A stretch of 64,000 bases of DNA. Source: Symsagittifera roscoffensis. Lineage: Eukaryota > Xenacoelomorpha > Acoela > Convolutidae. The translations under genes and the position numbers were made by a program. Below the pieces are notes generated by a model that had not been told where the DNA came from, made no database searches, and saw nothing but the letters and a program-made list of their open reading frames with translations. The DNA lies in the NCBI RefSeq assembly GCF_963678635.1, contig NW_026970868.1:61927-125926 (forward strand). Reading direction: 5' to 3'. Shown piece by piece: positions 45,902-54,335 of this stretch (positions are counted from its first letter, which is position 1; each line of letters begins with the position of its first letter).

Positions 45902-46180
45902 TTACTGCAAAAATTTACACTTACAAATAAAAAACGCACTTTTACATAAAATTAAATTCCCTAAATTCCCTTTACATATTTTTCCCTCTGTAACGTTTTG
46001 GTACAAAGAAGGGTACGATATTTCTGAAATAGCAACCTCCAATTCTCCTTTTAGATGTATTTGTTCCGGTGGAAAATTTGTAAAGGAACTAAGACTGTTA
46101 TTCGGATAACAATCAAAAGAAGCATTAGAAACTGGTTCAAAAGTAAAAGAATCCATGACAACTGATCGATAGAAATTCAA
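45902..46180 (-). pseudogene. Penton N-terminal fragment, copy B
   Basis: The first ~67 codons equal the penton start (MDSFTFEPVSNASF and LEVAISEISYPSLY), then unrelated codons follow to a stop because of the deletion junction at 45969. Confidence 0.8.
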
Positions 46181-46199
46181 ATTAAAAAATGATTTACCT

Positions 46200-47018
46200 T
46201 CAATCTGAATTTTTTCTCAGCTCTTTTTCATAAAATGTTCCCAGAATTTCTTCTTTTTCGAGATCTTTGATGATGTATGTTGGAGGTTTTTTTGTAGATA
46301 TTGCCGAAATTTCAAAAATTCCGTCTGTAAACTGTGGTTTGTATCCTTTTCGGAACGGAATATCATTTTTCGAAATTCTAACTCTATCTCCAATTTTGAA
46401 TTTTGGTTTAGTATATTTCTTGAATGATTTGTTATACAATATTGATAAAAAATCACTGTTTTTCACATCTCTGGGAGATTTTCCAATTGATCGATTTTTG
46501 CGACAGTTCAATGTAGAATTAAATTGCTGCAGTTTGGGGACAAATTTTTTACCATGATCTTCAATGTAACGATATCTTATATGTTTTAGAGACTGAATTG
46601 CTCTCTCTGCGAATGCAGCTTTTGTTTCACTCATTGTTGAGTAAACTTCAATGTCTTTCTCCTCGCAAAATTTTTTAAAAGTTCCCCCATGTTCTGTTCC
46701 TTTATCAACCCAAAGCTTTTCAGGAGTGTTTTTTCGAGAAATCATTTTTCTGAAAGCTTGTAAAGTGTCTTTGGCATACTTTGTTTTCAATGTTTGAACT
46801 CTGACAAATCTCGAAAAAATATCTAGAGCAACTAATAAATACTTGATTCCATTGTTTTGACTAGCTAACTTGTCTACAAATGCCAAGTCCATACACCAGA
46901 TTTCATTGATATATTTAGAAAAAGCTTGAAGTCTTCGGAAACACCTGATTGGTGGACCAAATTTTGTATACGATGTCTTGGTTTGTAAAAACTTTTCTAC
47001 TTTTTTTTGATAAACCAC
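46200..47018 (-). CDS. Integrase, copy B (272 codons open)
   Basis: The best preserved large gene of P1. From VVYQKKVEKFL at the N-terminus through the core Asp (IWCMDLAFVDKL), Asp (LWVDKGTEHGG) and Glu (AFAERAIQSLKHIRYRY), to the C-terminal IGDRVRISKNDIPF and GTFYEKEL, all in one frame. The open frame begins at GTG, not ATG; upstream codons RLYSRGRAAYDSI are also integrase-like but separated by TGA (about 47019-47021). Either the gene starts elsewhere by splicing or it is inactive. It acts on element ends in the nucleus. Confidence 0.85.
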   Translation of the reverse strand: MVYQKKVEKFLQTKTSYTKFGPPIRCFRRLQAFSKYINEIWCMDLAFVDKLASQNNGIKYLLVALDIFSRFVRVQTLKTKYAKDTLQAFRKMISRKNTPEKLWVDKGTEHGGTFKKFCEEKDIEVYSTMSETKAAFAERAIQSLKHIRYRYIEDHGKKFVPKLQQFNSTLNCRKNRSIGKSPRDVKNSDFLSILYNKSFKKYTKPKFKIGDRVRISKNDIPFRKGYKPQFTDGIFEISAISTKKPPTYIIKDLEKEEILGTFYEKELRKNSD

Positions 47019-47091
47019 TCGCTTTACTCAAATTTGAATAGAATCGTACGCAGCTCTGCCCCTAGAATACAATCTGTTAAGTTTTAGTTTT

Positions 47092-47505
47092 TCAGACTTT
47101 GAAAGGGTTGATCCAAGTTCCTCTATCTTTTGCTTTGGCATTCTTGTTAATAACAAGTTTAGGAGGAAGTTGAGTTGCTTCCAAAATAGTAAAGTAAATA
47201 TCTGGAAAATCGGTATTTTTTCGCTTTAGTTCACACACAAAGTCTACAATAGATTCTTTTGTATCTCGATTATCTAATATAATATTGTCTGACTGGCTGA
47301 GTTTAATTCTAGGAGAATTCAAAAATAAATCAATAATGTGTTTATTGTTGCTCGTTTTCAACCTCGCATTCTCAGCACTGTAAACAGAATCAAAAGTTTT
47401 TGTTACAATCTCCTCTTTTTCTTGCTTTTGTTCCAATTTTTGTTTTCTTGGAAGTGTATTTTGTGATTGATAAACTGAGTACGGAATTAGAACCAACTGT
47501 TCCAT
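47092..47505 (-). CDS. Conserved Polinton small protein (137 aa)
   Basis: Complete ATG-to-stop frame. N-terminus MEQLVLIPYSVYQSQN, a Lys/Glu-rich linker, KHIIDLFLNSPRIKLSQSD, and a C-terminal block FPDIYFTILEATQLPPKL...RGTWINPFKV. I know this family as a conserved product between ATPase and integrase in metazoan Polintons, role unclear. It has no membrane helix. One of the few unbroken frames in P1. Confidence 0.65.
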   Translation of the reverse strand: MEQLVLIPYSVYQSQNTLPRKQKLEQKQEKEEIVTKTFDSVYSAENARLKTSNNKHIIDLFLNSPRIKLSQSDNIILDNRDTKESIVDFVCELKRKNTDFPDIYFTILEATQLPPKLVINKNAKAKDRGTWINPFKV

Positions 47506-47519
47506 ACTATGTCAATCGT

Positions 47520-47808
47520 TTAATGACAAAAAGGGTGATGATAGATATCAATTGTAACCCTTTAGTTGAACTTAAAATAATTCTTCTTTTGTGTAGAGGA
47601 GTTCTTTTTTGTGTTAGTTCTGAAATTTTTGTTCGATATTTTACTACGTCTTCTTTCCGAAGATCTGGAAGCTCTCCTCTTAATAGGTTTACTAAACACT
47701 CGCTCGGAAACTGAATGAACTTTTTTGGGCAATTAAGAATGAATTGTTTTCGAAGCCTTGGGGAAATTTTTGAAAAATTGGGAGAATAGAGACGTATTGT
47801 CTACTCAT
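47520..47808 (-). pseudogene. Small basic protein with hydrophobic C-terminus
   Basis: ATG at 47806-47808, then a shift near 47790, then an open frame with RLRKQFILNCPKKFIQF, LRKEDVVKYRTKI, RTPLHKRRIIL and a hydrophobic end GLQLISIITLFC, stop TAA at 47520-47522. About 95 codons, strongly basic. Small ORFs of this type follow the ATPase in related elements and may correspond to adenovirus pX/pVI-like virion peptides; that link is inference. Confidence 0.5.
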
Positions 47809-47826
47809 CGTCCAAAATCTTTGTCT

Positions 47827-48392
47827 CTATTCCAGCTGGTAAGTAAAATTTTGACCCACTGACCCACTATTAGAGCAATATTTAAGTGAATCAACTGTTT
47901 TTGGGGTTAAATCAATAAGTAAATGACCATACGGAACGGATGTTGCATCTTGATACCACTGATGCTGGGATGTTGCATCTTTCAATTGAGATCCTAGACA
48001 TAGTTGTTGACTTAATGTATTGATTTGTAAAACATCCCTCGGCGACTTGAACAAGACTATGTGTGTATTTTGTAACTCTACATCTCTTCCTAATTTACTT
48101 TGATGAAATAAATTGTGTTTGATGTATATTGTATTCAGTCCCCTGTGTCTCCCAGCAGTAGCAACTTTTACAAATTGTTTGGAGTTTGAAAGTTCTTCAC
48201 AATAATCATCAAATATAAGCAAATACTTAGTTCCGTTATTGGGAAGATTTTCAATCAAGTAAAAATCTACTCCTTGGATAAGTTTAAGGTTTTTACTTTC
48301 AACCAATCAAAAATAAGATGAGATTTTCCAGATCCACTTGGTCCCACTAGGGAAATAAAAATTCGTTCTTTCGTAGATATTTTTTTATTCAT
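47827..48392 (-). pseudogene. FtsK/HerA-type genome packaging ATPase
   Basis: ATG at 48390-48392. Walker A is GPSGSGKS in IFISLVGPSGSGKSHLIF (about 48345), Walker B is KYLLIFDDYCEE (about 48225). Further family blocks: VATAGRHRGLNTIYIKHNLFHQS and SVPYGHLLIDL near the C-terminus. A frameshift and a loss of about 40 codons between Walker A and B (about 48300) inactivate it. A short local repeat (DATSQHQWYQDATS) is a small tandem insertion. It would pump DNA into the capsid. Confidence 0.85.
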
Positions 48393-48637
48393 AGCTTTGG
48401 AGAAGGTAGATTATAACTGACTGTACTTGATAAGATAGCTACCCAAACTGTTGTTTCTTCACATGTTGTGGATAACATAATTCGAGCGATTGCTTATTAG
48501 CATCAAAACTATAACAAAAAATTGGCACAAAAAACTAAAAGAGATCTATTACATGTACGTCCAAACAATATCCATGATTTTCGTTCATGATTTTTAATTT
48601 AAATTTGAAAATGAAAGAACATTAAGAATAATATAGT

Positions 48638-49108
48638 TTACAATTTGTTAAAAAAACATCGATTCCATGTTCCGTCTGCAAACGCTTTTCTTTCTGCACA
48701 AGGAAGAGTTTTTGCATGACGAAATGGGTAGTTGCTACAGCTCCAATCATATTCTTTATCTTTGAATATCAAAAACTGAACTTTAGGGCAAGCGTAGTCA
48801 CCCAAATTAATAATCTTTGTTTCCAAAAATTCTGACAGAATCTTACATTTTTCATAACCTTTTTCAAAAAATTCCGTTTCTGTGGCTTCTAGATTTTTCA
48901 ATATCTTTTCAAGTTCAGTATATTTTTCGTAACCACTGCTCCAATTGATTCCATGAAGATGCTGTGTACACCGAAAAGATTGGGAGGTTGGTTTGAATTT
49001 TTTGGGAGGAAGAAAGGAATATCCTATTGTTTGTCCATCCTTATAAACTCCTAATTTTTTCACTATATTGTTTTCAATACATTCAATATCCAAAACAACT
49101 AGACTCAT
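48638..49108 (-). CDS. RNase H-fold/exonuclease-like Polinton protein
   Basis: Likely ATG at 49106-49108 (MSLVVLDIECIENN); the open frame extends to 49156. The D-x-E in VVLDIE followed by ELGV-like strands resembles the first motif of DEDD 3'-5' exonucleases. Downstream: YGYSFLPPKKF-like block, QHLHGINW, and a C-terminal Cys/His cluster (CSNYPFRHAKTLPCAERKA). About 157 codons, intact. The family recurs in invertebrate Polintons and hosts; function is inferred from the fold pattern only. Confidence 0.5.
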   Translation of the reverse strand: MSLVVLDIECIENNIVKKLGVYKDGQTIGYSFLPPKKFKPTSQSFRCTQHLHGINWSSGYEKYTELEKILKNLEATETEFFEKGYEKCKILSEFLETKIINLGDYACPKVQFLIFKDKEYDWSCSNYPFRHAKTLPCAERKAFADGTWNRCFFNKL

Positions 49109-49149
49109 TCTGTGAACTGTTTTCTCTGGAGTTTTTTTGGTTAAAATGA

Positions 49150-49554
49150 TTAACAAGCAAACAATGCATATACCGATGAAGCAAATATTTTAACATATAA
49201 ACAGAAAAACAACCCAGTCACGTGACCAAGAAAGCATAAACTGGGGAGACTAGGTGCAACATAACCATACCCAGGAGCTTTTTTTGTAGTAGATTTAAAA
49301 GATCCAGCAGAGTCATGTAGAATTGCATGTAGTCTAAAAAATTTGGAGTTTGCAAAAAAGTAATCCATACAGGAATTTCCGTATCCAATTAGTCCTCCAA
49401 AAGGAAATTTTTGGTCCATTTCTTTTAAATTTATATCCCGGGCCAAAACAATACAGTTACAAAGAAATAAATTTTTTCGTTTTGTATTTGGTGAGAAATC
49501 TTGCCTAATAATCTCAAAAATTCTTTGAGTTTCATTCAAGTTCTGTACGTTCAT
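49150..49554 (-). CDS. Polinton protein of unknown function (134 aa)
   Basis: ATG at 49552-49554 and a complete frame. N-terminal half is basic and polar (FEIIRQDFSPNTKRKN), the middle has GGLIGYGNSCMDYFF, FRLHAILHDSAGSF and the C-terminal ~45 residues are hydrophobic and aromatic (GYGYVAPSLPSLCFLGHVTGLFF), possibly one membrane helix. It overlaps the open frame of the next gene slightly and is co-directional with all structural genes. Not recognised beyond being Polinton-type. Confidence 0.5.
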   Translation of the reverse strand: MNVQNLNETQRIFEIIRQDFSPNTKRKNLFLCNCIVLARDINLKEMDQKFPFGGLIGYGNSCMDYFFANSKFFRLHAILHDSAGSFKSTTKKAPGYGYVAPSLPSLCFLGHVTGLFFCLYVKIFASSVYALFAC

Positions 49555-49976
49555 TTTCTACAGTGCATTCGTCGATAATGATACAAGATTTTTTGAAGGT
49601 CTCTACATAACCTTGTAATGAAGGAAGCATATCAAGTAATTTATCATATTCTTCTCTTTGTAGTTGTAAAGATTGATTATTTTTCCATTGATTTCCATTT
49701 CTACGATATTCTACAAGATCTATTTTTTTTGGTATCAGATCGGTATCCTATGTGAGTTTCTCTTCTACCATTATGCAGAGTCCACTCAAAGTGAGATATT
49801 TGTGAGTCTACGTCCAAATTCTGCAAGTTTGGTAAATTTTGTGATTCTATAATTGTTAGTGAAACTTTTTGGGACTTTTCGTCTAGAAAAGTATGAAAAA
49901 ATCCCATTTTATTGTGAAGTTTTAAGAGTAAATTTCTTGAAAAACCAATATTCCAACTCATACTGTTCAACGCCAA
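49555..49976 (-). pseudogene. Gene Z: small protein, PC4-like C-terminus suspected
   Basis: Frame 49976-49701 begins with ALNSMSWNIGFSRN (ATG inside at about 49961) and has KVSLTIIESQNLP and HFEWTLHNGRRETHIGYR. After a shift in an A-run near 49724 the next frame has QWKNNQSLQLQREEYDKLL and DMLPSLQGYVETF, then IIIDECTVENE and a stop near 49547. Alternating strands and then a helix with this spacing recall PC4/p15-type single-stranded DNA-binding proteins; low certainty. Confidence 0.4.
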
Positions 49977-50014
49977 TACTAAATGAAAAATGATTTTGCG
50001 GATAAATAAATAAA

Positions 50015-50580
50015 TTACAAGACAAAAAACATAAATAATACAAAGTATTGTACATTACAGTTCTCAAGAAACAAAAAGTCTCCCAAAACTTGGGACACTA
50101 CTTTGAATTCGTTCAAAGTATAGTTGACATAGGCCACTTGTTTCATTGCTTCATTCTCTTTTGCGGTAAACAGACGAATCTGAATGTAGGGAGGTTTGTT
50201 AATATTGTACTTCTTGATCGTGACACAAACTTGTCTTCTATTGTAAGTTGCTATGTCATACACTTTGTTGCAGTTGGCAAGCTCCTGATCCATAGTTGAC
50301 TCTTTGTCAGAAGTGAGTTCCAATATAGGAACGAGTCCAGGGTTTTCAGCATCGTGAATAACAGTATTTCTAATTGCTGAGATTGCTTCTCCTTCTTTTT
50401 CACCAAGATATACTTGCTGTCTTTTTTTCGAGTTGTCCCAACTCATTTTTCTTGAATAGTTGAAAGCAGGGCTCAAAATAAATTTTCCCTTTGTAGGATT
50501 TTTGGGAACAAACAAATCTCCCAATTCTGGTTTGATTTTTTGAGAATTCAATGTAATTGGGACTTGTTTCTTTTTTTGAG
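50015..50580 (-). CDS. Polinton accessory gene V (P1 copy)
   Basis: Open frame of about 188 codons after an in-frame TGA near 50592, with no ATG at the start (first codon used in the longest frame is TTG at 50551). GATCAG at about 50590 could be an acceptor, so the start may come from an upstream exon. Blocks: FVPKNPTKGKF, KESTMDQELANCNKVYDIATYN, CVTIKKYNINKPPYIQIRLFTAKE, YVNYTLNEFK, and a hydrophobic tail. Two broken copies in P2 (16926, 20236) confirm that it is real. Transcribed divergently from gene X across a CArG-box promoter. Function unknown. Confidence 0.6.
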
Positions 50581-50599
50581 AACAGACTGATCAGATGAA

Positions 50600-50783
50600 G
50601 AGAACTGAGAGAAATGATTTTGAGATTAAATGAAATTGGAAGTAAACATTATGAATCATTCACTGAACCATAAAAGGAAATAGAAATATAATTGGAATTT
50701 TTGAGTGAAATTTCCAAAATTGAATTGTGTAGGTGTTAGTGTTCCTATATAAATCCACATCTCAGCAAAAATCATTGTTCCAG
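50600..50783. promoter_or_regulatory. Divergent V/X promoter: CArG box and TATA
   Basis: CCATAAAAGG (50668-50677) is an exact CArG box and TATATAAA (50746-50753) lies 31 bp before the gene X ATG. The same arrangement, with CArG boxes between V and X, is found twice in P2. Confidence 0.6.
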
Positions 50784-51422
50784 ATGTCAGCAGCTTTGTG
50801 TCAAGTTCTTCCCAGCTTTTATTCAGAGTATTGTCAAAAATTGCTATTTATTTCCGTTTCCAGTGATTCTTACGAAAAATATATAGTAACCAATAATTTT
50901 TGCGTCTCTACTCACAATTCTTACTGTTCTTTGGAAAATTGTAAGTTCCACATACTTCTGATTGGTTCATCTTTCGATCAAAGCTTACAGCGATTGGGTA
51001 ATTTTCATTTCAAATACCAAATTATTGATTGTCTTTACACTCTGTACAATTACAGATTTTAATCGAATGTGATTTCATCAACAGGCGAAGTTTTCAATCA
51101 ACTTGACCGCGCTGTTCATCACAATTTGAAATGGAAAGGAGCAGAAAAAATGCCAAGTGATGCAAAGAAAAGACTGTTACGCAAAAAATTCAAACGTCAC
51201 TATTTATGTTCTAACCAGAAACTAGCTTCCACACAAACTATTGGTTCAGCTTTTCTAGAAAGAGTTCGTCAAGTACAAAACTCAAAACATGAACATGATT
51301 TCTTAAAATTAATTGACTGTTTTATTGATGGTTATGGATTTGTAAATAGTGATCATGTCAATTTTTCAATAAAAAACTTTATCAAATTTCAATTTTTTCA
51401 ATTTTCTCTCATGTGTTTATGA
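50784..51422 (+). pseudogene. Polinton accessory gene X (P1 copy)
   Basis: ATG at 50784 (MSAALCQVLPSFY), with TTCCAG just before it. A single frame of about 212 codons is interrupted only by TAA at 51060-51062. Blocks: LLFISVSSDSYEKYIV, a Cys/His-rich part (NFCVSTHNSYCSLENCKF), EVFNQLDRAVHHNLKWKG, a Lys/Arg-rich DAKKRLLRKKFKRHY and LIDCFIDGYG. P2 has a sense codon at this stop. A GT...AG pair (about 50999-51083) would remove the stop in frame, so an 85-bp intron is an alternative, but P2 keeps the region as coding. Unknown function; basic region suggests nucleic acid binding. Confidence 0.55.
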
Positions 51423-51529
51423 AATTACCAAAAAAAAAATCACCGTTGTCAAAAAATTTGCAAAAAGTTTTTCAAACCTGTAAGAAAGATGTAATATTTC
51501 TTTTGATTTTCAAGAAGTTGCAAAAAACG

Positions 51530-51865
51530 TTTCAATTTTTTTAACAAGTTGTAAAAAGTGTTTCAATTTTTTTGACAAAAATGCGAAAAATGTTTCAACT
51601 TTTTTGAGAAGATGCGAATAGTTTTTCACTTTTTTAAACAAGATGCGAAAAGTGTTTTATTTTTTTCGACAAGATGCGAAAAGTGTTTCATTTGTTTCGG
51701 CAAGATGCGAAAAATGTTTTACTTTTTTCGACAAAATGCGAAAAGTGTTTCACTTTTTTCGATAAAATGCGAAGATTTTTTTTACTTTTTTCGACAAAAT
51801 GTAAAAAGTGTTTTACTTTTTTCGACAAAATGCGAAAAGTGTTTCAATTTTTTCTACAAAAGGCT
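51530..51865 (+). repeat. 31-bp AT-rich minisatellite
   Basis: About ten units of GACAAAATGCGAAAAGTGTTTC plus a T-tract, 30-32 bp each, strongest from 51600 to 51860. Because 31 is not a multiple of three the frames across it are artefacts. P2 has degenerate relatives at the same relative place. Confidence 0.8.
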
Positions 51866-52071
51866 AAATTTTGTACAAGATGCAAAATCGATTAGGTAAC
51901 TTTTTACTTGTACACAGTTTTTCTAGTGTTCTTCCGAATATGTGTGCAAAAATTAATCAATTTTTTTAACATGTGTGCGAGTTCGGAGCACTTAACTAAG
52001 TTCTAATTGTTTTTCAATGGTTTACCCTGATCCTCTCATCTATTCTCATAATTAAAATGAAATTGAAGAAA

Positions 52072-52503
52072 TTAGTTACAGAAAACGAAGTCAATACCAA
52101 ACAACCTTTTTTTACAAAAATATTGAGGCGTCATTGTTTCTGAGAAACCCTCATCTTCATCTATTGTGATGGGGTTTTCGACTGATCCTTCCTCCTCCCA
52201 AGGAAAGAGGAAGTCGTCGACTGGTTGAGCCACAAATCTTGAGTCCGGAATCTCAGGATAGTTCATTCCCACATGATCAGAAACTTCCTCCATCATTTGC
52301 ATTGTTCCAAGTTGGTTCTCTGTGATGGGAACTTGCATCAAATGATGTTCGTTGAAATCCCTTTGCATCACTTCAACCATGTGCCAGACTTGGATTGGGA
52401 TATCCATTCGTGTCAGAAAAACTCCTTAGACTGTTTCTCGCACTTGAATTTGTACTAGATCAGGCGAGTACATGAGATTGCTGTTTTGCACTGAGAAGAT
52501 CAT
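52072..52503 (-). pseudogene. Polinton accessory gene W (P1 copy)
   Basis: ATG at 52501-52503 (MIFSVQN). TAA at 52426-52428, where P2 has Cys; then RMDIPIQVWHM, RDFNEHHLMQVPITENQ, EEVSDHVGMNYPEIPDSRF and an acidic segment (FPWEEEG, DEDEGF). The last ~15 codons come from the duplicated 3' flank, because the original C-terminus (SAARQLFD) is now at 53238-53310. Acidic, non-membrane, unknown function. Its upstream region carries five CCAAT boxes. Confidence 0.55.
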
Positions 52504-52691
52504 TTTGAGCAATAAATTGAGTACAAGAGTAAAAATAAGAAAGAGTTGAGAGAGGGGTAGTTGACGGAAGATAAGTTGAAATTAAGGTATTTAGAGCTGA
52601 GAGAGGAGGTAGTTGACGGTAGCTAAGTTGAAAATAAAATGATTTTTAAATAGGATTTAGCGGTACCTTCAACTCGAATGTGTGGGTTTAA

Positions 52692-52867
52692 CCAATCAAA
52701 ATTGCTTATCGTTATTTGGATTGTAGTCGTGTCCAATCAGATTTCAGCTTCCTTTAATGATATTCTTGTATAAAAGTCGTGTCCAATCGGAAACAAAGCT
52801 CCATTTTGGGTATTGTCGTTTCCAATCACAAAAATTATCATTTTTGTTCTAGTTGTCGTATCCAATC
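52692..52867 (-). promoter_or_regulatory. Five CCAAT boxes upstream of gene W (P1)
   Basis: CCAATC at 52692, 52733, 52783, 52822 and 52862, spacing 41, 50, 39 and 40 bp, all in the same orientation. The P2 gene W promoter has matching boxes. Confidence 0.65.
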
Positions 52868-53237
52868 AGAAGACCCTTTTAAGGACTTAAATCTACCAAA
52901 TAAGTAAAAATTTACACAAAAATAATTGCAAAAAAATGACCAAAAGTTGTTTGCAGTAAAAATAAGAAATATTGCTGATATAAGTAACAAAAGAAAGAAA
53001 ATTAATTAAGCTTCCAGGAGTGTTTTTACACAGTTTTTTTAGTGTTCTTCCGAATATGTGTGCAAAAATTAATAAATTTTTCTAACATGTGTGCGAGTTC
53101 GGAGCACTTAACTAAGTTCTAATTGTTTTTCAATGGTTTACCCTGATCCTCTCATCTATTCTCATAATTAAAATGAAATTGAAGAAATTAATTACAGAAA
53201 ACGAAGTGAAAACCAAACAACCTTTATTTACAAAAAC

Positions 53238-53372
53238 ATTTAATCAAAGAGCTGTCGAGCAGCAGAAGAGTTCTGGAGGTTCTCTATAGAACGCCCAGAA
53301 CTCTATAGAACGCCCAGATCGAGACACAAATTGTTGGAAATCAACTTGGAAAAGTTGATTTCCAACAATTAA
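53238..53372 (-). pseudogene. Detached gene W C-terminus plus 19-bp hairpin
   Basis: 53238-53310 on the minus strand encodes SIENLQNSSAARQLF and a stop, the end of gene W as in P2, within an 18-bp duplicated stretch (CTATAGAACGCCCAGA twice). Next to it 53329-53347 and 53352-53370 form a perfect 19-bp stem with loop GGAA. Confidence 0.6.
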
Positions 53373-53565
53373 CTTTTTTCAACAAAATAATTGAATTTTT
53401 TGTATGTAATTAATGAGAATTTGCTAATATTTGAGTAGATAGTCAAGTTCTTTGATTTTGATGTAAATTTGGGAGGATAACTCAAAGCTGACGAAGTTTT
53501 CAAAGCAAACTTCAGGAAATCTGATTCCGAACCGAATCAAGCAGGAGTTTGAAAATTGAAAATCC

Positions 53566-53969
53566 TTACAGAAAAGATGGAATAAAGAACTTTGCTGAGG
53601 CGTTCTTACAAATTTGGGATTTTGGATAGGGGATAAAAAAGGTTTTTGATATATTATTGTACGACTTTTTGATCAATTTCAAATTCTCGAGAATAAACAA
53701 AATTTTTTTCCTTGTGAGGTGTAATTCAGCCGTAAGTTTAAAACTTTGATACGCAATATGTGAATCAAAATTAAACTCTTTGATTGAGTAAGTTTCTCTG
53801 AAGAGACCTTTACTTAGTCGACTAACTCTAATTTGTACAATAAAGACGTCCAAAAATTATGAAAAAAGTAAGAATCAACATCAATTTCATCAATAAGAAA
53901 ATCAATTGGAATTTTTTCCTTTTTCTTGTAAAGTAATTCGAGGAAGCTCAAATGTTTTTTGATAAACAT
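53566..53969 (-). pseudogene. Polinton accessory gene Y (P1 copy)
   Basis: ATG at 53967-53969 opens MFIKKHLSFLELLYKKKEK, FLIDEIDVDSYFFHNFW, ending at a TAG near 53818; the overlapping second frame has RVSRLSKGLFRETYSIKEF, HIAYQSFKLTAELHLTRKK. Both match P2 (13253-13640). TATATAAA on the minus strand (53997-54004) stands 28 bp before the ATG. Lies back to back with polB. Small basic helical protein of unknown role. Confidence 0.55.
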
Positions 53970-54335
53970 TTTTCAAATAATGATTAAGGCTGAATTTTTA
54001 TATAATAAACAGTTCACTTTTAGGAATGGCTCGATTCTGATTGGTTGATTTCCAAAAAACAGTGTTACTAAAAGAAAACTCAAATCTGATTGGTTGATTT
54101 TCTCTAATAAAAAGCAAAAAAAACTTATTTCATTCTGATTTTCTTTAACGTTAAACGCAACTGCTCTATACTTTGTATAACTACTTAGATTAAATTTCAA
54201 ATATTTTTAACAATTCAAAGTAAGTAAAAATTTTTTTTTATTAAATTTTTTGGAACATTTTAAATCTCCCAATTTTGTAGGTACCACGTGTTTTAATTAG
54301 TTTTGGTACAAACTAAATATCCTACTTTTTTTCAG
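53970..54335. promoter_or_regulatory. Divergent Y/polB promoter
   Basis: Two reverse CCAAT boxes in TCTGATTGGTTGATTT (54039 and 54088) and a TATA box for gene Y. On the polB side the sequence ends in TTTTTTTCAG directly before the polB ATG, the shape of a nematode splice-leader acceptor. Confidence 0.6.

Larger units (their letters stand above)
44281..47470. repeat. Second, internally deleted copy of 37811-44260
   Basis: 44281-45950 repeats 37811-39690 (host flank, AAAGTA, left TIR, sub-terminal region, protease tail), with a 205-bp deletion at 45540. After about 20 bp of filler (45950-45968), 45969-47470 repeats 42771-44250 (penton N-terminus, integrase, small protein). So a ~6.5-kb tandem duplication was followed by loss of ~3.1 kb (protease to penton C-terminus) in the second copy. 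Non-coding differences are several per 100 bp, while the integrase copies are almost identical. Confidence 0.85.
51905..53245. repeat. Direct repeat pair 51905-52125 / 53025-53245
   Basis: Two ~220-bp copies (anchor GTTCTTCCGAATATGTGTGC) flank gene W, with only a few differences. The second copy leads into the original gene W 3' end. This marks a ~1.1-kb tandem duplication with partial deletion. Confidence 0.8.

Noticed and set aside
50998-51084. 85-bp intron that would remove the gene X stop
   Set aside because: GT and AG ends fit and the frame is kept, but the P2 copy retains the segment as coding and lacks both sites. Kept only as an alternative.
51530-51865. Possible CRISPR-like array
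   Set aside because: Units are contiguous, degenerate and without unique spacers; no cas genes; eukaryotic context.
51612-51899. Open frame of ~95 codons with repeated MRKVFHFF-like units
   Set aside because: It is the translation of a 31-bp minisatellite in AT-rich DNA; overlapping frames look equally open. Not a protein.
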